64,000 bases of DNA from Streptomyces sp. V3I7 (GCF_030817495.1 NZ_JAUSZK010000001.1:2893001-2957000), one strand, 5' to 3'; shown: positions 50,406-60,032, counted from the stretch's first letter. The notes: generated from the letters alone by a model not told the origin. A program made the numbers and translations.

Positions 50406-50531
50406 AGACCGTGTGAGGACTGTGTGGACCAGCGTGATGCCCCTTGTGATCGGTGTCTCGCACGGCTGACGCAACCGCTGTGAACAAGGCAAACTGACGT
50501 AGTTGTTCGGAATGCCTAGGGGGACGAACGC

Positions 50532-53489
50532 ATGGACGCTGGCCCGCGAGTTCCGGAGCAGCAGCGTCATCCCGGCTCCGGTGCGGAGCCGGCGGCGCTG
50601 TCGCTGCGGTTCAGTGTGCTCGGACCGGTGCGTGCCTGGCGCGGCGAGGAGCCGCTCAGCACGGGTTCACCCCAGCAACGGGCCCTGCTCGCCGCCCTGT
50701 TGCTGCGCGAGGGACGCACGGCGACCGCGGCGGAGCTGATCGACGCCCTGTGGGGCGCCGAGCCGCCGTCGCAGGCGCTGGCGGCGGTGCGGACGTACGC
50801 CTCCCGGCTGCGCAAGGCGCTGGATCCCGGGGTGCTGGTCAGCGAGTCCGGGGGCTACGCGGTGCGGGGGCTACGCGAGAGCGCGCTGGATCTGGCGCAC
50901 GCGCAGGTCCTGGCGGCCGAGGCGGAGAAGGCGCGCGGCGGCGGGGACCTGCGCCAGGCGCGCGAGGTGCTGAACCGGGCGCTGGCGCTGTGGGACGGCG
51001 AGGTGCTCGCGGGCGTGCCGGGGCCGTACGCGGAGGCGCAGCGGGTGCGGCTGGAGGAGTGGCGGCTCCAACTCCTGGAGACGCGGCTGGAGATGGACCT
51101 GGACCAGGGCTGCCACGCCGAGGCCGTCTCGGAGCTGACGGCCCTGACGGCGGCGCACCCGCTGCGCGAGCGGCTGCGGGAGCTGCTGATGCTGGCGCTG
51201 TACCGCAGCGGCCGCCAGGCGGAGGCGCTGGCGGCGTACGCGGACACCCGGCGCCTGCTGGCCGACGAGCTGGGGGTGGACCCGCGGCCGGGCCTGCGGG
51301 AGCTCCAGCAGCGCATCCTGCGGGCCGACCCGTCCCTGGCGGAGCCGTCGGTGCCCGCCGTCGAACCGGCCCCGGCGCCCGTACGTCCGGCGCAACTTCC
51401 GGCGCAGGTACCCGACTTCACGGGCCGGGCGGCGTTCGTCGCCGAGCTGGGCGAGGTGCTGGCGTCGGCGGACGGCCGGGTGATGGCCGTGTCGGCGCTG
51501 GCCGGGATCGGCGGCGTCGGCAAGACCACGCTGGCGGTGCACGTGGCGCATCAGGCGCGTTCCGCCTTCCCCGACGGGCAGTTGTACGTCGACCTCCAGG
51601 GTGCCGGACCCCGGGCGGCGGAGCCGGAGACTGTGCTGGGCTCGTTCCTGCGCGCCCTCGGCACACCGGACTCGGCGATCCCGGACTCGCTGGAGGAGCG
51701 GTCGGCGCTGTACCGGTCGGTGCTGGACGGGCGGCGCGTGCTGGTCCTGCTGGACAACGCCCGCGACGCCGCGCAGGTACGTCCGCTGCTGCCCGGCACG
51801 GAGGGCTGCGCGGCGCTGGTGACGTCCCGGGTGCGCATGGTGGGGCTGGCCGGGGCGCGCCTGGTGGACCTGGACGTGATGTCGCCGGAGGAGGCGCTGT
51901 CGCTGTTCACGAAGATCGTGGGCGCCTGGCGGGTGGCCAGCGAGCGCGAGGCCGCCCTCGACGTGGTCGCGGCGTGCGGTTTCCTGCCGCTGGCGATCCG
52001 GATCGCGGCGTCCCGGCTCGCGGCCCGGCGGACCTGGACGGTGTCCGTGCTGGCGGCCAAGCTCGCGGACGAGCGGCGTCGGCTGGACGAGCTCCAGGCC
52101 GGCGACCTGGCGGTCAAGGCCACCTTCGAGCTCGGCTACGGCCAGCTGGAGCCGGCCCAGGCCCGGGCGTTCCGGCTGCTGGGGCTGGCCGACGGCCCGG
52201 ACATCTCGCTGGCGGCGGCCGCGGCGGTGCTGGACCTGCCCGCGGAGGACACCGAGGACCTGCTGGAGTCCCTGGTGGACACCTCCCTGCTGGAGTCCGC
52301 CGCCCCCGGCCGCTACCGCTTCCACGACCTGGTCCGGCTCTACGCCCGCGCCTGCGCCGAACGCGACGAACTGCCGCCCGGCGAGCGCACGGACGCGCTG
52401 TCGCGGCTGCTGGACTTCTACCTGGCGACGGCGGCCGGGGTGTACGCGATCGAGCGGCCGGGCGACCGGCTGGTGGACCACCTGGAGCGGACCTCGTACC
52501 CGGGCCTGGCGTTCGCCTCGCGGCACGCCGCCCAGGACTGGCTCTACGCCGAGGCCCACTGCGTGATGGCGTGCGTGCGCCAGAGCGTGGACGGGCCGGG
52601 GCTGCGCCGGGCCGTCGATCTGCTGTGGGCCTCCAAGGACCTGGCGGAGTCGGGCGCGAACGCGCGCGCGTACGAGGTGGCCGCGCGGGCGGCTCGTGAC
52701 GCCGCCCACGCGGCCGGGGACGTCCGGGCGGAGGGCCGGGCCCGGACCGCGCTCACCAACGTCCACCTCGTCGGCGGCCGGTTCGGCGAGGCGGACCAGG
52801 AGGCCCGGCTCGCCATGGAGCTGGCCGCCGACGCCCACGACCCGCTGCCGAGCTGCTGCGCCCCCAACGACCGCGGGATCATCGCGATCTACCAGAACCG
52901 CCACGCCGACGGCGAGCGCTATCTGGAGCAGGCCATCGAGAACTTCCGGGCCGACGGCAACGACGTCGGCGAGGCCAGCGCCCGCTGCAACCTCTCCCGG
53001 ATCCATCTGGCCATGGGCCGCACCGCCAGCGCCATCGAACTCGCCCAGCAGGGCATCGACATCTACGACCGGATGGGGCTGACTCTGCGCCTGGCCAACG
53101 GCCGCTACGCGCTCGGCATCGCCCTGACCGAGGCCGGTCAGCTCGCGGAGGCGCTCGGCCAACTCACCGCCGCCCTCGCGCTGTTCCACGAGAACCGCCA
53201 GCCGCTGTGGGAGGGCGTCACCCACTTCCGTATCGCCGAAGTGCATCTGGCGGGACGCCGGTTCGGGCTGGCCGCGCGCCACGCGGAGCAGGCCATCGCG
53301 CTGCGCGGCATCGGCGGGGAGTGGCGGCGCGGGACGGTGCTCACCGTGCTCGGCAAGGCGCTCTCCCGCCTCGGCCAGCCCGACCGCGCGAGCGCCTGCT
53401 GGGGCGAGGCCCTGTCCATCTTCGAGCAGCTCGGCTCCCCGGAGGCGGACGAGGTGCGCGGGCTGCTGGCCCCGACCGCGGTGGCCTAG
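50532..53489 (+). CDS. afsR: AfsR, SARP-type global regulator of secondary metabolism
   Basis: This 985-residue protein has an OmpR-like winged helix (LRFSVLGPVRAWRGEEPLST, residues about 20-100), the BTAD domain (to about residue 250), an NB-ARC ATPase with P-loop GIGGVGKTTLA (Lys331) and C-terminal TPR repeats. The length and order are those of AfsR (993 residues in S. coelicolor). When phosphorylated by AfsK it binds the afsS promoter and recruits RNA polymerase, raising antibiotic production. ATG at 50532 follows AGGGGGACG. The identity rests on its neighbours: an AfsS-like gene directly downstream and an AfsK-type kinase converging. Confidence 0.9.
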   Translation: MDAGPRVPEQQRHPGSGAEPAALSLRFSVLGPVRAWRGEEPLSTGSPQQRALLAALLLREGRTATAAELIDALWGAEPPSQALAAVRTYASRLRKALDPGVLVSESGGYAVRGLRESALDLAHAQVLAAEAEKARGGGDLRQAREVLNRALALWDGEVLAGVPGPYAEAQRVRLEEWRLQLLETRLEMDLDQGCHAEAVSELTALTAAHPLRERLRELLMLALYRSGRQAEALAAYADTRRLLADELGVDPRPGLRELQQRILRADPSLAEPSVPAVEPAPAPVRPAQLPAQVPDFTGRAAFVAELGEVLASADGRVMAVSALAGIGGVGKTTLAVHVAHQARSAFPDGQLYVDLQGAGPRAAEPETVLGSFLRALGTPDSAIPDSLEERSALYRSVLDGRRVLVLLDNARDAAQVRPLLPGTEGCAALVTSRVRMVGLAGARLVDLDVMSPEEALSLFTKIVGAWRVASEREAALDVVAACGFLPLAIRIAASRLAARRTWTVSVLAAKLADERRRLDELQAGDLAVKATFELGYGQLEPAQARAFRLLGLADGPDISLAAAAAVLDLPAEDTEDLLESLVDTSLLESAAPGRYRFHDLVRLYARACAERDELPPGERTDALSRLLDFYLATAAGVYAIERPGDRLVDHLERTSYPGLAFASRHAAQDWLYAEAHCVMACVRQSVDGPGLRRAVDLLWASKDLAESGANARAYEVAARAARDAAHAAGDVRAEGRARTALTNVHLVGGRFGEADQEARLAMELAADAHDPLPSCCAPNDRGIIAIYQNRHADGERYLEQAIENFRADGNDVGEASARCNLSRIHLAMGRTASAIELAQQGIDIYDRMGLTLRLANGRYALGIALTEAGQLAEALGQLTAALALFHENRQPLWEGVTHFRIAEVHLAGRRFGLAARHAEQAIALRGIGGEWRRGTVLTVLGKALSRLGQPDRASACWGEALSIFEQLGSPEADEVRGLLAPTAVA

Positions 53490-53517
53490 GGCGGCAACGC
53501 CGCGGCGACCATGGGGC

Positions 53518-53535
53518 GTTCATCATTCGTTTATC
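53518..53535 (+). promoter_or_regulatory. AfsR/PhoP-type direct repeats upstream of afsS
   Basis: GTTCATC and GTTTATC lie 11 bp apart (53518 and 53529). AfsR and PhoP bind 11-bp direct repeats of this GTTCAT type that overlap the -35 region of afsS in S. coelicolor. They are 172 bp upstream of the AfsS start. Confidence 0.65.
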
Positions 53536-53706
53536 GGCTCCCGGCACTGTTGCACTCATCGATCCGCCGCATCGGGGGCTGGCGGATCGCGGTGAGGTCA
53601 CACCGTTAAGGTGAACGGCCCGGACCGCCCGTCCGACGGCCCTCGGGGGAGTCGTCAGGCGGGCGGTTTCGCTCGTTTGCAGCACGACTTGCTGGAGTTG
53701 GTGAAC

Positions 53707-53880
53707 ATGAGTAAGACGAAGAAGAGCGACGTCATCAAGCCGCTCGACAACCACGCCTCCCTCGTGGAGGAGGGTGCCGTCGACACCACGACGGACCCGG
53801 CCGGGGCCACGACGGCCGCTGCGGACAAGACCGCCACGGTCAAGCCGCTCGACAACCACGCCTCCGACGAGACCGCCTGA
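53707..53880 (+). CDS. afsS: AfsS-like small regulatory protein with repeated KPLDNHAS motif
   Basis: The 57-residue protein reads MSKTKKSDVIKPLDNHASLV, then an acidic Thr/Ala linker and TATVKPLDNHASDETA. The decapeptide (V/T)(I/V)KPLDNHAS occurs twice (residues 9-18 and 44-53). AfsS (AfsR2) is a small protein of about 63 residues with a repeated DNH motif, encoded directly downstream of afsR and activated by it. It raises antibiotic production by an unknown route. ATG at 53707 has GGAG about ten bases upstream. The strong context makes the call likely although the repeat number and sequence vary. Confidence 0.8.
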   Translation: MSKTKKSDVIKPLDNHASLVEEGAVDTTTDPAGATTAAADKTATVKPLDNHASDETA

Positions 53881-53900
53881 GTCTTCGCCGACGGGGGAAT

Positions 53901-53939
53901 CCGGCCGCGGTGGCACCGACAGGTGCCTGCCGCGGCCGG
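53901..53939. terminator. Terminator between afsS and afsK
   Basis: The arm CCGGCCGCGGTGGCACC pairs with the complementary arm ending at 53939, with two mismatches or a bulge, in the 86-bp gap between the convergent afsS and afsK genes. Confidence 0.75.
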
Positions 53940-53966
53940 CGCGTTTCCCGGGGCGGGGCGGCCGCC

Positions 53967-56330
53967 CTACGCCGTACGCGCCGTCCCCGTGCCCTTCTCC
54001 GCGTCCAGGGCGTAGACGCAGCGGTCCTTGCTGCACGCGTACACCACGCCGTCCTTGACCACGGGTGAGCCGGTGATCTCGCCGCCGGTCGCCAGCTTCC
54101 AGCGCAGCCGGCCGTCGTCGGCCTTGAGCGTGTAGAGCAGGTGGTCCGTGGAGCCGAAGTGGATGCGGCCTTCGGCGACCGCGGGGGCGCCCACGATGTC
54201 GCCGCCCGCCTGGAAGCGCCACTTGGGCGTGCCCGTGACGGCGTCCAGGGTGTACAGGCCCTTGCCGCTGCCCACGTGGACGTGCCCGGCGGCCACCAGG
54301 ACCGGCTCGATGGAGGTGCGGGCCTCGGTGGCGATGCGCCAGCGGTCGCGGCCGTCGGCGGCGTCGAGGGCGTACACCGTGCCGAGGTAGTCGGCGAGGT
54401 AGAGGCCGCCGCCGGTCACCGCGGGGCCGGGGACGAAGGCGGGCGGGCACAGGAAGGCCGCGGGGGCCTCGAAGTGCCAGCGCACCATGCCGCTCGCCGC
54501 GTCGATGGCGAGCACGCGCGTCCCGGCCGAGATGTACACCTGGCCGTCGGGAGCGTGGGTCAGGCGGATCGGTACGCCACCGCAGGACGCGGCGTCTCCG
54601 ATGGGGTACGACCAGCGCTCCTCGCCCGAGCGGGCGTCGAGGGCGCGCAGCCGGCCGTCCTGCCACACGAAGACCCGGCCGTCGTGGACGGACGGTCCGG
54701 CCTCGGGCGACTCGAAGTCGGTCTGGCAGCCGGAGATCTCCCACAGCTTCTGACCGCCGGCGGCGTCCCAGGCCTGGGCGCCGCCGCCGCGGGTGCCGGT
54801 GACGACCGTGCCCCGGTCGGCCTGGAGGGAGTACACCCAGGCGTCCGTGGACAGCCGCCACAGGTCGGTGCCCTCGCGGGCCTGAAGGGCGAAGAGGGTG
54901 GGGCCGTCGGAGGCGTGGATACGGCCGTCCGCGACCGCCATCGACCAGGCGACGTCGCGGGTCTTGAAACGGCGTCGGCCGGTGGCCACGTCCAGGGCGT
55001 GCACCTCGAAGGAGGTGACGTAGACGAGGTCGCCGTCGACGGCCGGGGTGCCCCAGACGTCGTTGGACATGCGAAAGCGCCACGGGCGCCAGCCCGCCCC
55101 GGGCTCCGGGGGCGCAGGCGGGGCCGGCGGGACGACGGGATCGGCGCCGTTGACGCCGGCGCGCGGGCGCGACCAGTGAGCGACCAGGCCGGCCTCCGGC
55201 GGCGGTGCCTTGACGGCGGCGGCGCGGGCGTCGGCGACGCGCGGGCCGGGCCCGATCGGCACCTGGGCGCCGGCCAGCCGCACCGGTCCGGTGTCATGGC
55301 CGCCGGCGGTCACGGGGACGGGCGCGGGCCCGGCGGGGGCCGGGACGGCGGGGTCGTACGGCGGCGGCGGGGGCACGGCCGCACGGCCGCCGCTGCGCGG
55401 TCCGGCCGGGGGCGCGGACGGCCTGACGGGCGGGCGGCCGCCGCGGCGGGCCTCGATCAGGCTGACCGCCTTCTCCGGCAGCCACGCGGACGCCGTACCG
55501 CTGTCGTCGGAGCCGGCGCCGAACAGGTGCGGGGCGAGCTGGGCCTGGAGGTCGGCGGGGTTGGGCCGGCCCGTGGCCTCCATCTGCATGCAGGACTCGA
55601 TGAGCGGGCGCAGCTCGTCCGGGAGCCCTTCGAGGTCCGGTCCCTCGCGCAGCAGCATGAAGACGGTCTCGACCGGGTTGGCGCCGTGGAAGGGCGGGTG
55701 GCCGGTGGCGGCGAAGACCAGCATCGAGCCGAGCGAGAAGACGTCGCTCGCGCCGGTCACGCTGCGCGAGTCCTTGGCCTGCTCCGGGGACATGTACGCG
55801 GGCGTGCCGACGGCGACGTTCGTCATCGTCAGACGGGTGTTGGAGACGCCGGAGGCGATGCCGAAGTCGATGACCCGGGGGCCGTCCTCGACGACGAGCA
55901 CGTTGGACGGCTTGAGGTCGCGGTGGACGAGCCCGGCGCCGTGGATGGACTGCAGCGCCTCCGCGACGCCCGCCGCGAGCCAGCGCACCGCCTGGGCCGG
56001 CAGCGGCCCGCACTCGTTCACTATCTCCTCGAGGGAGGGCGCGGGTACGTACGCGGTGGCGAGCCAGGGCACGGCCGCGCGCGGATCGGCGTCCACGACC
56101 GCGGCCGTGTAGAAGCCGGAGACCGCCCGTGCCGCCTCCACCTCGCGGGTGAAGCGGACCCGGAAGAGCTGGTCCTCGGCGAGTTCCGTGCGGACCGTCT
56201 TGATCGCCACGCGCCGGCCGGACGCCGAGCGCGCGAGATACACCAGTCCCATTCCGCCGGCACCCAGCCGTCCCAGCACCTCGAACGGCCCGATCCGCCG
56301 CGGGTCGTGCTGCGTCAGCTGATCCACCAC
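53967..56330 (-). CDS. afsK: AfsK, Ser/Thr protein kinase with PQQ beta-propeller
   Basis: This 787-residue protein starts with a kinase domain: GRLGAGGMGLVYLARSASGR (P-loop), VAIKTV (catalytic Lys), VHRDLKPSNVLV and DFGIASG, then GTPAYMSPEQAKD. After a Pro/Gly-rich linker (about residues 300-430) come seven or so PQQ/WD-type repeats such as GDLVYVTSFEVHALDVATGR and DGVVYACSKDRCVYALDAEK, a beta-propeller. AfsK phosphorylates AfsR; it autophosphorylates in response to SAM. It is loosely membrane-attached. GTG at 56330 (MVDQLTQ) has GGGGAGGTGG about eight bases upstream. The kinase domain is very like that of S. coelicolor AfsK from memory. Confidence 0.92.
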   Translation of the reverse strand: MVDQLTQHDPRRIGPFEVLGRLGAGGMGLVYLARSASGRRVAIKTVRTELAEDQLFRVRFTREVEAARAVSGFYTAAVVDADPRAAVPWLATAYVPAPSLEEIVNECGPLPAQAVRWLAAGVAEALQSIHGAGLVHRDLKPSNVLVVEDGPRVIDFGIASGVSNTRLTMTNVAVGTPAYMSPEQAKDSRSVTGASDVFSLGSMLVFAATGHPPFHGANPVETVFMLLREGPDLEGLPDELRPLIESCMQMEATGRPNPADLQAQLAPHLFGAGSDDSGTASAWLPEKAVSLIEARRGGRPPVRPSAPPAGPRSGGRAAVPPPPPYDPAVPAPAGPAPVPVTAGGHDTGPVRLAGAQVPIGPGPRVADARAAAVKAPPPEAGLVAHWSRPRAGVNGADPVVPPAPPAPPEPGAGWRPWRFRMSNDVWGTPAVDGDLVYVTSFEVHALDVATGRRRFKTRDVAWSMAVADGRIHASDGPTLFALQAREGTDLWRLSTDAWVYSLQADRGTVVTGTRGGGAQAWDAAGGQKLWEISGCQTDFESPEAGPSVHDGRVFVWQDGRLRALDARSGEERWSYPIGDAASCGGVPIRLTHAPDGQVYISAGTRVLAIDAASGMVRWHFEAPAAFLCPPAFVPGPAVTGGGLYLADYLGTVYALDAADGRDRWRIATEARTSIEPVLVAAGHVHVGSGKGLYTLDAVTGTPKWRFQAGGDIVGAPAVAEGRIHFGSTDHLLYTLKADDGRLRWKLATGGEITGSPVVKDGVVYACSKDRCVYALDAEKGTGTARTA

Positions 56331-56517
56331 TTGCCTGCCACCTCCCCGTACGAGCCGCGTCACCCACATATGTACGCGACCCCGTGCAGCGTCTCACCAC
56401 CGCACCGCCGAGGCGGCACGCACCCTGATTCTTCCTGGCCGGAGCACTGGTTGCGAACCCGGGGCAATATCGGGGTGTCCCGCTACAAGTGCGACAAATC
56501 ACCGGCTTGTCGACGCC

Positions 56518-57249
56518 TCAGCGCTGGAGCAGCGCGAAGGACGCCCCCTGATTGTCGACGACGACGGCCACGCGTCCGTACGACGCGTCGAAGGCGGGCA
56601 CCTGCACCCGGCCGCCGAGCCGGCGAACGTCCTCGGTCGCCGTATCGCAGTCGTCCACCCGGAAGTGCACGAGCAGGTGCGGCGGCATCTCGGCCGGGAA
56701 GGCGTCGGAGACGGGGGCGCGGCCGAACTCGGGCACGGCGCCGGGGCCGAACAGGGCGTCGTGGAACAGGGCGCCGTAGAAGGCGTTGGCCATCTCGGTG
56801 TTCCGGGCGTAGAGCTGCACCCAGGCGAAGGTGCCGGGCTCGTCGCGCCGCCCGAAGCCCGGGTGGCCCCCGGCCTGCCACAGTCCGAAGACGGCGCCCT
56901 CGGGGTCGGTGACGAGCGCGGCGGTGCCGAGGCCGCCCTCGGTGGGCAGCGGGGCCGTCACCACCTGGCCACCCGCCGCGAGGATCCGCCGGGACAGCGC
57001 CTCCGCGTCCGGGGTGGCGAAGTAGACCGTCCAGACGGTCGGCATGCGGCCGTCCGACTTGTGCGACAAGGCGGCGACGGGGGCGCCATCCTGCCGGCCC
57101 CAGACGGTGCCCAGCACCGGGGCGTCCTCGTCGAAGGTCCACCCGAAGAGCTCACCGTAGAAGCGCTTTCCCGCCGCGACGTCGGGCAGCTGTGCGTCCG
57201 CCCAGCACGGGACGCCCTCCCCGAATCCCGATGCGCTGTTTTCGGCCAT
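56518..57249 (-). CDS. VOC family protein, possible KbpA (AfsK-binding protein)
   Basis: The 243-residue protein consists of two glyoxalase/VOC modules: WADAQLPDVAAGKRFYGELF then TPDAEALSRRILAAGGQVVT, and WVQLYARNTEMANAFYGALF then DDCDTATEDVRRLGGRVQVP. No clear metal-ligand set is seen in the first module. In S. coelicolor the AfsK inhibitor KbpA (about 250 residues) is encoded just upstream of afsK. This gene has that position, orientation and size, so it is a candidate. ATG at 57249 has no strong ribosome site. Confidence 0.78.
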   Translation of the reverse strand: MAENSASGFGEGVPCWADAQLPDVAAGKRFYGELFGWTFDEDAPVLGTVWGRQDGAPVAALSHKSDGRMPTVWTVYFATPDAEALSRRILAAGGQVVTAPLPTEGGLGTAALVTDPEGAVFGLWQAGGHPGFGRRDEPGTFAWVQLYARNTEMANAFYGALFHDALFGPGAVPEFGRAPVSDAFPAEMPPHLLVHFRVDDCDTATEDVRRLGGRVQVPAFDASYGRVAVVVDNQGASFALLQR

Positions 57250-57372
57250 ATCCACAAAGTAACCGGCTCCCGCGCGCCCCGCAGGACCAAGGAAACCGGG
57301 CCCCGCACCGGCCCGCACCCCATTTGCAGTCGGCCAAATCGCGCTGGGATCCCCCCTCGGTAAGCTGACGGC

Positions 57373-58020
57373 ATGACAGGACAAGTGCGTACCGTCGACG
57401 GCCGCGTGGCCGGGAGACGTGGGCAGGCGACCCGCCAGAAGCTGCTCGACTGCCTCAGCGAGATGCTCAGCTCCTCCCCGTACCGCGACGTCAAGGTCAT
57501 CGATGTCGCCCGGAAAGCGGGCACTTCGCCCGCGACCTTCTACCAGTACTTTCCGGACGTCGAAGGTGCCGTCCTGGAGATCGCCGATCACATGGCCGCC
57601 GACGGCGCCGGGCTGGCCGAGCTGCTGGAGGGACGCAGCTGGGTCGGCAAGGCTGGCTGGCAGACGGCGCAGGAACTCGTGGACGGATTCCTCGACTTCT
57701 GGCGCAAGCACGACGCCATCCTTCGCGTCGTCGATCTCGGCGCCGCCGAAGGGGATAAACGTTTCTACAAGCTCCGCATGAAGATCCTCAGTTCGGTGAA
57801 CAGCGCCCTGTCGGACGCCGTCGCCGAGCTCCAGTCCAAGGGCAAGGTCGACAAGGACGTGAACCCGGCGGCGATCGCGGGCTCGCTGGTCACCATGCTC
57901 GCGGGCGTGGCCTCGCACCAGAAGGGCTTCCAGACCTGGGGCGTCAAGCAGGCCGAACTGAAGCCGAACCTGGCGCTGTTGGTGTATCTGGGCGTCACGG
58001 GCAAGAAGCCGGCGAAGTAA
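57373..58020 (+). CDS. TetR family transcriptional regulator
   Basis: The 215-residue protein has the HTH RQKLLDCLSEMLSSSPYRDV, KVIDVARKAGTSPATFYQYF and PDVEGAVLEIADHM. The ligand-domain part VDGFLDFWRKHDAILRVVDL continues in helices. ATG at 57373 is divergent from the VOC gene. It may act on itself or that gene; no clear palindrome is seen in the 123-bp gap. Similar TetR genes lie beside afsK in other Streptomyces. Confidence 0.9.
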   Translation: MTGQVRTVDGRVAGRRGQATRQKLLDCLSEMLSSSPYRDVKVIDVARKAGTSPATFYQYFPDVEGAVLEIADHMAADGAGLAELLEGRSWVGKAGWQTAQELVDGFLDFWRKHDAILRVVDLGAAEGDKRFYKLRMKILSSVNSALSDAVAELQSKGKVDKDVNPAAIAGSLVTMLAGVASHQKGFQTWGVKQAELKPNLALLVYLGVTGKKPAK

Positions 58021-58084
58021 CACCCTTTCGAGATCACACGTCCTGTCTGGCGGGCGTGACGCTCGCCGGAGTGATACTCACCCC

Positions 58085-58753
58085 ATGTCGGCAACCGATC
58101 TCCACCATCTCCTGAGGTCACTGCGGGTCTGGGCGCCCGGCGTCACGCGGCTGCCCGCCTTCGACCCGGAGACCGCACCCTCCGCACCCCTCCCGCTGTT
58201 CACGACGTGGTTCGCCGAGGCGGTGGACGCGGGCCAGCCCGAGCCGCACACCATGTCGCTGGCCACGGCGGGCGAGGACGGCAATCCGGACGTACGCATC
58301 GTGATGCTGCACGGCGCGGACTCGGACGGCTGGTCCTTCGCCACCCACGCCACGAGCCGCAAGGGCCGTCAGCTCGACGCCCGCCCCTACGCGGCCCTGG
58401 TGTTCTACTGGCCGGTCCTGGGCCGCCAGGTCCGGCTCCGCGGCCCGGTCACACAGTCACCGCCCGAGGAGGGCCAGGCGGACCTCCACGCACGCTCCAC
58501 GGGAGCGCTGGCCGCCGCACTGACGGGACAGCAGAGCGAAGTCCTGCCGTCCGTCGCGGAGTTGCGCGAGGCGTCCGAGGCCGCCTGGGAGCAGGCCCGC
58601 CTCGACCCGGCGACCCCGGCCCCGACGTGGACGCTGTACCGCCTGCGCCCCGACGAGGTCGAGTTCTTCCAGGGAGACGCCGAGCGCCGGCACGTGCGCC
58701 TCATCTACCGGCGGGCGGACGGACGTTGGATCCGAGAGCTGCTGTGGCCGTGA
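58085..58753 (+). CDS. Pyridoxamine 5'-phosphate oxidase family flavoprotein
   Basis: The 222-residue protein has the PNPOx layout: PHTMSLATAGEDGNPDVRIV, GWSFATHATSRKGRQLDARP, YAALVFYWPVLGRQVRLRGP and a C-terminal RHVRLIYRRADGRWIRELLWP, where real PdxH ends RLxPxP. The FMN-binding segments are clear, but the last block differs from PdxH (no RLSP), so an actual role in vitamin B6 synthesis is uncertain. ATG at 58085 lies 64 bp after the TetR stop. Confidence 0.85.
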   Translation: MSATDLHHLLRSLRVWAPGVTRLPAFDPETAPSAPLPLFTTWFAEAVDAGQPEPHTMSLATAGEDGNPDVRIVMLHGADSDGWSFATHATSRKGRQLDARPYAALVFYWPVLGRQVRLRGPVTQSPPEEGQADLHARSTGALAAALTGQQSEVLPSVAELREASEAAWEQARLDPATPAPTWTLYRLRPDEVEFFQGDAERRHVRLIYRRADGRWIRELLWP

Positions 58754-58856
58754 GGCCACAGGTTCCACCCGCTCCCCCTACATCCGTGATCGATTCGCAA
58801 CCGATTCCCGTCTTGACCGAGACCCATCAAGCTGCAAGGTGATTACGCTCGCGCTC

Positions 58857-60032
58857 ATGAGCGACTCCAGCACGCCCCCGCACTCCTTCGGGCCTCCCAC
58901 CGGACGGCCCGTCTACGTCATCGGGGCCGGACCCGGCGGCCTGGCCGCCGCCTACGCGTTGCGCGCGCGGGGCGTGCGGGCCGTCGTCCTGGAGAAGTCC
59001 GACCGCGTGGGCGCGTCCTGGCGGCGGCACTACGACCGGCTCCATCTGCACACCACCCGGCGCCTGTCAGGTCTGCCAGGACTGCCGATCCCGCGGCGGT
59101 TCGGGCGGTGGGTGTCGCGGGACAACGTGGTGCGGTACCTGGAGAAGTACGCCGAGCACCACGAGCTGGAGATCGTCACCGGCGTCGAGGTCTCGCGCGT
59201 GGAGCGCGCGGCCGACGGGGACGGCTGGCTGCTGCGCGCCTCCGGCGGCCGTGAGCTGACGGGCCGCGCGGTGGTCGTCGCCACCGGCTTCAACCACACC
59301 CCGCGCGTGCCCGACTGGCCCGGACGCGACACGTACACCGGCGAGTTCCTGCACGCGAGCGCCTACCGCGACGCCCGGCCCTTCGCCGGACGGGACGTCC
59401 TCGTCGTCGGCGTGGGCAACACCGGCGCCGAGATCGCCGTGGACCTGGTGGAGGGCGGCGCCGCGCGCGTCCGCCTCGCCGTGCGCAACGCCCCGCACAT
59501 CGTGCGCCGCTCGACCGCGGGCTGGGCGGCCCAGTACACCGGCATCCTGGTACGCCGCCTGCCGGTGCGCCTCGTCGACCGGCTCGCCCGGCCGATGGCG
59601 AGGCTCAGCACCCCGGACCTGTCCGCCCACGGCCTGCCCCGCCCGGACACCGGCCTGTACAGCCGGGTCCGGCAGGGCGCCATCCCCGTGCAGGACGTCG
59701 GGCTCATCGACGCCGTGCAGCAGGGGCGGGTGGAGATCGTGGCCGCCCTGGAGGGGTTCGAGGACGGCAAGGTGGTGCTCGCCGACGGCGACCGGATCTC
59801 CCCGGACGCCGTGATCGCGGCGACCGGTTACACCCGGGCTCTGGAGGAGCTGGTGGGGCATCTCGGCGTGCTGGACGAGCGGGGCCGCCCCGTGGCCCAC
59901 GGCCCGCGCACCGCCGCCGACGCCCAGGGCCTGTACTTCACCGGCTACACCAACCCCATCAGCGGCATGCTCCGCGAACTGGCGCGGGACGCGGAGAGGA
60001 TCGCGCGGGCCGTCGCCCGGAAGCGGGCCTGA
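58857..60032 (+). CDS. Flavin-containing monooxygenase / NAD(P)-binding oxidoreductase
   Basis: The 391-residue protein has an FAD loop (VYVIGAGPGGLAAAYALRAR), the substrate-side block SWRRHYDRLHLHTTR, and a second NADPH loop (VLVVGVGNTGAEIAVDLVEG). IAATGYTRALEELVGHLGVL near the end closes the FAD domain. It resembles class-B flavoprotein monooxygenases such as YUCCA/CzcO-type proteins; the FMO fingerprint FxGxxxHxxx(Y/F) is matched only loosely by GEFLHASAYRD. ATG at 58857 is taken as the start; GTG at 58839 is possible. Confidence 0.87.
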   Translation: MSDSSTPPHSFGPPTGRPVYVIGAGPGGLAAAYALRARGVRAVVLEKSDRVGASWRRHYDRLHLHTTRRLSGLPGLPIPRRFGRWVSRDNVVRYLEKYAEHHELEIVTGVEVSRVERAADGDGWLLRASGGRELTGRAVVVATGFNHTPRVPDWPGRDTYTGEFLHASAYRDARPFAGRDVLVVGVGNTGAEIAVDLVEGGAARVRLAVRNAPHIVRRSTAGWAAQYTGILVRRLPVRLVDRLARPMARLSTPDLSAHGLPRPDTGLYSRVRQGAIPVQDVGLIDAVQQGRVEIVAALEGFEDGKVVLADGDRISPDAVIAATGYTRALEELVGHLGVLDERGRPVAHGPRTAADAQGLYFTGYTNPISGMLRELARDAERIARAVARKRA

